From Paraphysoderma sedebokerense (lineage: Eukaryota > Blastocladiomycota > Physodermatomycetes > Physodermatales > Physodermataceae), in the NCBI GenBank assembly GCA_025602915.1, contig JAHLJZ010000167.1:1-16510 (forward strand): a stretch of DNA of 16,510 nt, in the 5' to 3' direction. Shown piece by piece: positions 10,056 to 16,510 of the stretch. The position numbers were made by a program, and so were the translations under genes. How positions within the stretch are numbered: position 1 is the stretch's first letter; each line of letters starts with the position of its first letter. Below the pieces are notes generated by a model. That model did no database searches, had not been told where the DNA came from, and was given only the letters and a program-made list of their open reading frames with translations.

Positions 10056-12751
10056 TTACTTTTCAGACTTCGCTTTTTTCTGTGCCCTGTCATTGCTGGT
10101 TGAAGCACTGTAAGAACGCTTAGCAGGTTCCTATTTCAAGCCAATTTGAATGTTATACATATATCCTGTTGCTAAGCAATGAAATTAAATATTCTACACA
10201 CCTCAGCCCTATCAATGTTGACGAAGGTAGCTGTACCGCTACCACTTGTAATAATTTCTGAAAGTTTCTGATTTACCTTAACTTGACTTTGAGTTGCACC
10301 GACTACAGTAGGTTCAACGTTTTTATTTTGACCTGATAATAAACAGGGTTAATTAACGATAGAGACCAAATTTGTCCATTATAAGAAAAGTCGCAGCTCC
10401 CTGGCACATCACGAGTTCTATAATCTACGTACCTTTTCTGGACATATGCTTTAAACAGAATGGCGAATTGTTTGCTCTCTGTTGCGTGCATTGCTTTCCC
10501 GTTTTAATATCCCAGCAGTGACAGGTGCGGCAATAGCTTTCTGATGTTTTGCGCGTGTGACAACAACTTAAGTTATCACCCCCTGTCGGGTCTTTTTTGA
10601 TTTTCCGTCCACACAGTTCTATTTCATCACCCTCCGCAGTCTCTCCATCTGTTTGGCTATTCGGGGACTTCTTGACAACATTAACAACCTCATTATTGAG
10701 GTTAGACTCTTCTTCGAGTTCTTCATTCTCATCTTGTTCCATTTCTGCCGTGTCGTCTTCTACTGCGCCGTTGTCATCACAGTCACCCAGGCTGTATATT
10801 CCAAACAATTCACTTTCCAGGTCTTTTTGTCGCTTGTCACACAAATCTGGAGTCCAATCTGGATTTCCACAAAGAGTCTTCGTATATTCAAAAGCAGTGA
10901 CTCGACCTTCTGCATCTTCCATGTAATCATCTGCTTTGTCTTGCCAACCATGATTTAACACTCCCGAGTTGTGCGATCTCTCCAGTAGCGTAAGATTGCC
11001 AAATTTATTCAGCCAATGGTTTCTCAAATCCTCAGACCATGGCTGTCGCAACCAATTTGTCCCTTTTCGAGGTTTCTGAGGACAGATATGTTCCACAGTT
11101 GCCGCAACGTTTTCAAGAGTCAATGCCTGAAGTAAATTGACTTGACATTTACGCGCCTCAAGATTCAGCAGTAAATAGCGAGCGGCGAAAGGGTGTTTCG
11201 AATAAATATTCCCTTTGATTACCCTTCGAAATGCTTTAACATTTTCGTCACTCAAATCTAGTTCATTCCATTCGTACTTGTCGGTCACGCTCTTTTTTTG
11301 ATGAAGTTGTTGGAGAATTCCCATGCAAATCTGGAAGCATTGTTTTGTTGTTGTCTTTGTGATCACTAAGAATGCAAATAATCTTTCCAATTTCTCCCAG
11401 AAAGTCGAGGATTTTTTGATCTGATAGATTGAATTTGCTTTCAATGCTATAGTGATCCACAAATCCCAATGGCGCCGCTGAAGCTTTTGCTCTGACATAT
11501 AACGCAATAGATAGAGGGGGTAGTTGGCAACTGTTTTGCTTGCTGATTTTTTACCGGCGGAATTTTTCGTAATTTTGAGATAGCCTTCAGTTCGTGCTAT
11601 CTTTTTGTAACTGATGGAGAACTTTCTAAGTTCATTGGTTATTTCTTTGGCAGCAGTACGGTCAAAAAATTTCTGCAATAACGTCTGAATCGTGGGTTCC
11701 CTCACACTTTCCTTTTTGTCAAACGCATTAGCGATATAGACAGATTCTGATTCATCTTTTCGAATATCTGAGCACAATTGTATGCAGCAAAAATGCAGCA
11801 GAAACTTCTGCATTTGTTCAGCCCCTCCAAGGTTGCTCTCAATTTCATTCCATTCACGCAGTAGGAATTGCGCAGGTCTATCCTTCATGTCCTTTATCAA
11901 TCGCCCATAGAGCCTGGCACGATAATAATCCATTGTTGCTAAAGGAAGCCCACTGGGAAGATTTATGGAACAGAATACCTTGTACGCCACCTCGAGACTT
12001 GTTGCGATAATGCCAAAGAATTTGCATTGATGGAACAGGTATTGCGCAAAATCGAAAACACTCGGCTGACCAAATTCTTCTAATAGCTCTTGAATACACA
12101 TGGCGTTTTTCCTCAATCTACCCACATATTTTGACGTTATATCAGCTTCCTCTTCTCCAAAGAGTCTTTTGAGACCTTCAGGATCTAAAATGTACTTTTC
12201 GTACTGGTGAATATTTTGAGCTGGGTTGTCGCCATTGTCTGGCCAGAATCGGTATGGCTTTGCGAGTCCCTTCAGCTTGGGATTGACGTCTCTAGTCAAC
12301 CATGTTGTATATTTGTTCTCATTTTCTGAATCGCAAAATCGGCACACCGAAATAATCATAGCAACTGTGGTCATTCTTTGTTGGCCGTCGATTATGAGAT
12401 AATCACCGGGTGTTTCGTCTTCCACCAGCACAATATTCCCCGCAAAATAGTTGTCATCTTTGTTTATACGGGCACATTCGATGTCTCTTACGAGTTTAGC
12501 TACGTGTTCGGGACCCCACTGGTAGGGACGCTGAAACATTGGTAGGACTAAACTTGAGATTTTGTTTCCAATGTTTTCTTTGAGAAATAAGCTCGAAAAG
12601 CTTGCTTCAAAGCAATGCTTCAAGTAGGTATCTTTTTCGGGTTTGGTTGGGCTGCATTTCGTTGTTTAGGAGCAATTAAAGTTGCCCAGTTAGTAATATT
12701 TAACATGCTAATCGAATTGGGAAAGATAAGGGCGTACTCTTGATCAGCCAT
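10056..12751 (-). CDS. DUF262 + DUF1524 protein 2 (GmrSD-like paralogue)
   Basis: Four exons read 12751-12738, 12651-10433, 10332-10202 and 10130-10056, giving 812 residues. Introns are 12652-12737 (GTACGC...TGCAG, with a perfect TACTAAC branch point), 10333-10432 (GTACGT...TATCAG) and 10131-10201 (GTGTGT...AATAG). The main open frame has no ATG before LKHCFEASF. The 14-base first exon (MADQ) supplies one in the right phase, exactly as in the paralogue. DUF262 motifs are FQRPYQW (about 44-50), AGNIVLVE, IDGQQRMTT (about 92-100) and VFCSINLPSGLPLATMDYYR. DUF1524 motifs are VEHICPQ (His about 526) and GNLTLLERSHN. An acidic linker (EQDENEELEEESN) leads to a Cys/His cluster (YCRTCHCWD...GKQC...SPFCLKH), then a tail ending AQKKAKSEK, a likely nuclear signal. 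Compared with gene 1, this copy has an extra intron and inserted residues in the tail and lacks the final helical segment. The two proteins look clearly homologous along their length but well diverged. The gene converges tail to tail on gene 1. Confidence 0.92.
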
Positions 12752-12846
12752 AACGAAAAGGTAGTCCTCTAAAGTGTCAATTGGAGATATGCGAGCTAAT
12801 GAAAAGAGAGAAGGGAAGGAGTTAAGACTAAGAGGGTGGGAGCGGG
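12752..12846 (-). promoter_or_regulatory. CT-rich promoter of DUF262 gene 2
   Basis: On the minus strand a pyrimidine-rich tract (about 12846-12800) precedes AGCTCGC (12797-12791), a 6-base gap, and CCAATT (12784-12779), 27 bases before the ATG at 12751. Order and gap match gene 1, although the surrounding sequence has diverged. That favours selection on the motif pair, or a recent common origin of the promoter. Transcriptional function is inferred. Confidence 0.5.
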
Positions 12847-12931
12847 CTAAAAGTGTACCGAATACCGATAAATGCCGGCCGCCGGGAGTCTCAAAAGTGG
12901 ATGCAGAAGACGGGAAAAGAGGCATGATTAC

Positions 12932-13006
12932 TTTGGGAGACCTCAGTGAGACCTCCGTCGGTCAGAGTCTCAGACGAATGTCAAATATTTCCTGCTGTGG
13001 TTCTCG
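12932..13006 (+). repeat. Dispersed repeat, copy B
   Basis: It shares 12 bases (12932-12943) and 30 identical bases (12977-13006) with copy A at 5554-5610, in the same window orientation. Relative to the two convergent DUF262 genes the orientation is therefore opposite. The 13-mer CAGAGTCTCAGAC occurs at 12963-12975, inside this copy, and again at 13051-13063. Confidence 0.78.
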
Positions 13007-14883
13007 GATGGAGGCTGACCAGGGGCCAGGCCAGAGGCCCAGAGCTGACTCAGAGTCTCAGACTGAGGAGTCTCCAAGGTTGTCAGTAACTTGTCACTTG
13101 TCTGTTCTCCAAATTACTCGATTCAAGAGGCCAATTATTCATACATAGGTTGCGCTGACTAGTGCTCGGCAAAAAAGACAGGGGAGACTCATTAATTAGA
13201 GAACAACTGGGTTCTTGGAACCTTTTGGATGTTAAGGAGTAAGGAGTAAGTGAAATTGAAAAGATACAATCTCTTGAAAGTTCAAGTTCCAATTGTTCAA
13301 GTTGTTCTCCCTCGCGTTACAATCATCTCTTATACATATGCACAAGATGATCAGCTGATATTCATATGATAGTCCCATGTTCTGTTTCGTCAGTGTACTA
13401 GAAATACTGAATATAGTAATCAGTATATAATCTCATTATTTGCGTGACCACAATGTCTCATTCATTCAACAGTAAGGACTATGTAAGGAGGACCGCTGGA
13501 GGACCCCGGACGGCGGACAGCGTGTTAAATGCGGCTTATGGTCTACGACTGAATTTCTTCTAAATGGCCAATTTGATGCATATGGGATTCCAAAATTTCG
13601 AAATAAAAAATAAAGATACTTATGAGGATATAGCTGAAATTATAAAAATACATTTTCTATCCTCTATATATCTTCCCTTTCGGCGAGAAGATTTGCCCTC
13701 TGGGTCCGCCAGCTCGGCTTGTGGTTTCTTCATTCTTGCTCATATCACGCTTGTGTCTGTGACTTATCAGCAGCAAGTCACAACTCCCCCATATCATCAA
13801 CTTCCAGGCTCCAGCTGCTTCCAGGGGCAATTGCCAACCATGGATAGTGATTATCCAACCGATCATGATTTCATGAACCACCCTTGCTTGCTGGTAGCAA
13901 TAATCCAACAAAATATCAACAATTGTTCGAAAGGTTTCAACAATGAAAATGTAGATGAAGGAATCCAGACTCGTCATCAACGAGTCAACGAATTAATCTC
14001 TAATGTCTGATGTTGCAGGGTCCCAGGAATCCACACTTTTCCCTCATGACTTCCAATTGCAGACGAATTCCAGGTGAATTCCACGCGAATTCCGGCGAAT
14101 TCCAAGCTTTCTCTTTTTTTTGTTGGCAGCCGGTTAAGCAATAAAATGGGCATTGTTATAGTGTGTTTTGCACCCCTTGCATATAGCAGATATAGGATCT
14201 AGTTATTTGGTCTTTTTGGCTAACTATTGGTGTATTACAGATAAAATAAATGAGGAACCGCAACTTGCACACGAAACACCCGTCAACGCTCTTCAAACTC
14301 CGACATTCGGCAATTTCCTGCAATTAATACAGGACAAACTTCCATTCCTTCTCCAACTTACAATTCCACAAGCTTTGTTTTTTTTATTTTATCCCTAGGT
14401 CTCTTCAAAGGTCTACTGCAGCGGTGCCATCGGAATCAAGAAGTTTCGTCGCAGCAGCATACCGGAATCCATTTTTACCGCAATCAATGACTTATTAACT
14501 CAAATTTGAAATGTAGAACTAATAATAGACTGAATAAATTTTTTATACAGCTTAACAATTATCTGGAAGAAAAATATCCGCTATTTCCTCTACCTTTAAC
14601 AATTTTGTCAAAGAACTTCCAACGAAACAGTTGGCTGAAACACAGTTATATCCACCGTTTTGGCCCCCCATTGTTATACTGCTCTCGGTTGCAATACAAG
14701 TTTGAGAGTAGCTCATGGAATTTCTGGCGCCAAGGTAGTAGTAGATTTTGTCGGGTTTTGCAAACTATCGCATTGTGAAGGTAGCAAGTCCGTATATCAT
14801 TACAACTTCATTGAAGGCTTCGTGAATAGAGAAAAAAAATTCAGGAATGGTATACAGGTACAGAGGCCGGTTTAGAGTTTGAG
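13007..14883. other. Long gene-poor stretch
   Basis: I see no supportable gene. Open frames of 148 residues (13564-14010, plus) and 107 residues (13657-13980, minus) overlap and match nothing I know. The segment around 13640-13690 has TATA-rich sequence (CTCTATATATCTTCCC) followed by GC-richer DNA, which could be a decayed LTR or promoter. Short features include a doubled AAGGAGT near 13234 and the periodic GAATTCC block at 14065-14103. Confidence 0.4.
14065..14103. repeat. Periodic GAATTCC block (four units)
   Basis: GAATTCC starts at 14065, 14076, 14087 and 14097, with spacings of 11, 11 and 10 bases. Units are separated by different 3-4 base linkers, so this looks like a degenerate 10-11 bp minisatellite. 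The spacing is near one helical turn, which may be coincidence. Confidence 0.75.
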
Positions 14884-15071
14884 AACGGAGGAAGTTGGAG
14901 TAGGATGTAACGAGCCGAGTAGGATTTTAGGCGGAAACCACGGAAACAGGAATGTATTCGGGTAAAATACAAGATAACTTTGTTGAATCTACTAATGATT
15001 ACAGAGTTCTTATGGGCTATTTATACTACAAAAAATGAATGGTGTTATGATGACGAAATCTGAAATATTAC
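14884..15071 (+). repeat. Possible decayed gypsy LTR with polypurine tract
   Basis: A purine-rich tract (AACGGAGGAAGTTGGAGTAGG, about 14884-14904) is followed by TGTAACGAGCC at 14907. The clear LTR on the other strand also begins TGTAAC after a purine tract. A TATA-like CTATTTATACTAC lies near 15019-15031, and ATTACA at 15066-15071 could be the end. No matching polyprotein or second LTR is visible, so this is a weak call. Confidence 0.25.
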
Positions 15072-15334
15072 ATGTATCACATCAAATTAAGTTTCAACCG
15101 TTTTACACTTTCCTTAACGAGGTTTACTTGTTGCACTTGATTCCTTACATAGGATTTGGATAAGGGCAATTGAAATGCATGTTTATCAACCGAAATACAT
15201 TCACTTAGAATTCACTCGGAATCAAAATTGTGGATTCCTGGAATATTCTGAACCTCAACTTATTCTCCATCCCAATGGCCAACATTATCCGCTCACTGCT
15301 GGTCAATGAAGGTTGCTTCAATCAGCTCAAGTAG

Positions 15335-15613
15335 AAAATTCACTGCACTGATGATCCCACTCCGAGTACTCACATCACCGTTTGTGATTCTCGATATTCG
15401 CTTGATGGCCTTTTATATCGTCATACCCATCTTTATATTCCGGAATCTCTTCGTCTCGAAATCCTCCAATCTCGCCACGATACTCCAATCGGTGGTCGTA
15501 AGACCTTCTGTCTAGTCGCACACCATTACTGGTGGCCTACTCTTCGCAAGTCTATCACTGATTTTGTTCGGTCCTCCGAAATTTGTTGTCGTAATAAGAC
15601 TCCTCGACACAAC
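15335..15613 (+). pseudogene. Gypsy polyprotein fragment: integrase zinc-binding region
   Basis: The plus strand is open from 15335 (after TAG at 15332-15334) and reads YSLDGLLYRHTHLYIPESL, then HDTPIGGRKTF, HHYWWPTLRKSITDF and SEICCRNKTPRH. This is the H-H-C-C zinc-binding region that begins Ty3/gypsy integrases, where YWWP and CxxCQ/CCxxKxPRH-like stretches are typical. It is a fragment: nothing upstream in the same frame is recognisable as reverse transcriptase or RNase H. It is cut off exactly where the minus-strand LTR begins at 15614. It is therefore the target of a later insertion. Confidence 0.8.
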
Positions 15614-15965
15614 TGTAATGAATGACAAGTCTCCTGGGGAAGCGGAGTTGTATTTTCACTTGACAAGTTGATCCTCTAAGCAACGGCTTAAGTGGATCTA
15701 GGATAATACGGCGGAATAATAATCAAAGAACGAATATTATTCTCGTGAAGTTTCCCCAGGAACTTCACTCTCTTTTATAGGCAAGTACAAGATAAGCTCT
15801 TATCAAAACAAGGGACTATTAAAACTAGGGACTAATAATACTACTATATGATCTAAATCTAAGCTACATCTAAAACTCACTTTGTTACAGATGTATATTA
15901 CTAATTATTGCAAAATATTATTCAACTCCTAGAAACGTCATCCTGAACTCACCGAAGGCGTTACA
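15614..15965 (-). repeat. 3' LTR of a Ty3/gypsy element
   Basis: On the minus strand this 352-base segment starts TGTAACGCC directly after a polypurine tract and ends ATTACA, giving imperfect TGTAAC/ATTACA termini. A TATAAAA at 15779-15773 would serve as the LTR promoter. It lies just downstream of the chromodomain stop codon, as expected for a 3' LTR. The lower boundary is set by the abrupt start of unrelated integrase coding sequence at 15613. Confidence 0.8.
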
Positions 15966-15980
15966 CTCTCCCTTCCCAAA
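15966..15980 (-). other. Polypurine tract of the gypsy element
   Basis: The minus strand reads TTTGGGAAGGGAGAG immediately before the LTR's TGTAAC. This is the expected position and composition of the primer site for plus-strand DNA synthesis in LTR retrotransposons. Confidence 0.75.
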
Positions 15981-16003
15981 GGTCTTAATTAAGTAAGACT
16001 AAC

Positions 16004-16510
16004 TTATTTCCCTTTACGTTTTTGGCGTGGTTTGAGTCGAGCATAACCAGGTTTTTCAGGATGTCGGGAATAGAACTCTTTAATTAATTCATCACAATTC
16101 GTGTCGTCGTGTGACACCCAAGATTGTTCTGTAGTTCGGCACCATTGCACAAAGTACTCAATTCGATTTCCACGTTTGCGTGCATCTAAAATTTCTTCAA
16201 CTTCGTATTCGAAGTGATCCTCTACAACAACAGGTTGAGGCTCAGCAAGGTGTCGTTCAGGAATACGAGTAGATTCTTTAGCACGTTTTAACAATGAAAC
16301 ATGAAAGACATTATGGATTTTAAGATCGACAGGTAATTTGATCTTATAATTAACCGGACTGATCTGAGAGATAATTTCAAAAGGACCATTGTAGGGAAAT
16401 CAAACTTAGGGACCGGACGAGTTGTTTTATATTTTCTGAAATCAATAAAGACTTTGTCTCCAGGTTTAAAGGTTGGAGCTTTAGAACGGTGACGATCAGC
16501 GAAACGTTTG
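16004..16510 (-). mobile_element. C-terminal end of Ty3/gypsy polyprotein with chromodomain (partial)
   Basis: The minus strand carries the end of an integrase. KRFADRHRSKAPTFKPGDKV, which enters from the right edge of the window, and NVFHVSLLKRAKES are typical of the integrase C-terminus. A chromodomain follows (YEVEEILDARKRGNRIEYF, VQW, SWVSHDD, ELIKEFYSRHP) and then a basic tail ending at the stop at 16004. Chromodomains steer such elements to particular chromatin. The frame changes by a net one-base loss near the GGG at 16394-16396, so this copy is damaged or the base was missed in assembly. The rest of the element lies outside the window. Confidence 0.85.

Noticed and set aside
12629-12657. 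Start of gene 2 at ATG 12657 with a one-base A-run insertion
   Set aside because: I first read the missing ATG as a homopolymer frameshift. Splicing 12738 to 12651 gives an ATG in frame with a homologous intron in gene 1, which explains it better.
12620-12925. 101-residue minus-strand frame upstream of DUF262 gene 2
   Set aside because: It covers the promoter, the tiny first exon and the first intron of gene 2 read through. Only its MADQ part is used.
13564-14010. 148-residue open frame on the plus strand
   Set aside because: No recognisable motif, and a similar-length open frame overlaps on the other strand. It lies in a gene-poor, repeat-like stretch with no supporting introns or promoter.
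1-16510. CRISPR array, tRNA or rRNA genes
   Set aside because: I found no regularly spaced repeats with unique spacers and no tRNA or rRNA signature on either strand by eye.

Overview
This window is eukaryotic nuclear DNA, most likely fungal. Coding regions are interrupted by short GT-AG introns (55-100 nt), one with a perfect TACTAAC branch point. The right end carries Ty3/gypsy retrotransposon pieces, including a C-terminal chromodomain. The species cannot be named from the sequence.

Layout. (1) 107-5212, minus strand: a broken multi-exon gene. It once encoded a UvrD/Rep-type superfamily 1 helicase fused to a RecB-like PD-(D/E)XK nuclease with Fe-S cluster cysteines. Most motifs are readable, but there are about seven frameshifts, a nonsense codon and an internal deletion that removes helicase motif V. 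(2) 5213-5911: intergenic region between this relic and the next gene, which diverge head to head. It holds one copy of a dispersed repeat and a CT-rich promoter. (3) 5912-8527, plus strand: a three-exon gene for an 821-residue DUF262 + DUF1524 protein, the GmrSD-like (type IV restriction-like) architecture. (4) 8528-10055: intergenic region between convergent genes. (5) 10056-12751, minus strand: a second, divergent paralogue with four exons, encoding 812 residues. (6) 12752-13006: its promoter and the second copy of the dispersed repeat. (7) 13007-15334: no gene I can support; a possible decayed LTR lies near 14907. (8) 15335-16510: nested retroelements. A plus-strand gypsy integrase fragment is interrupted at 15614 by a minus-strand gypsy element, of which the 3' LTR, polypurine tract and chromodomain end are visible.

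The striking content is the tail-to-tail pair of DUF262/DUF1524 proteins. Both keep the FQRPY.W, IDGQQR.TT, EHICPQ and GNL...N motifs. Both also share a tiny first exon, homologous introns, a promoter motif with fixed spacing, and a C-terminal Cys/His cluster followed by a basic tail. In bacteria this architecture is a modification-dependent restriction enzyme. Here the proteins look like nuclear eukaryotic relatives next to a decayed helicase-nuclease gene. A role in modified-DNA recognition or defence against mobile DNA is a reasonable inference but is not shown by the sequence.
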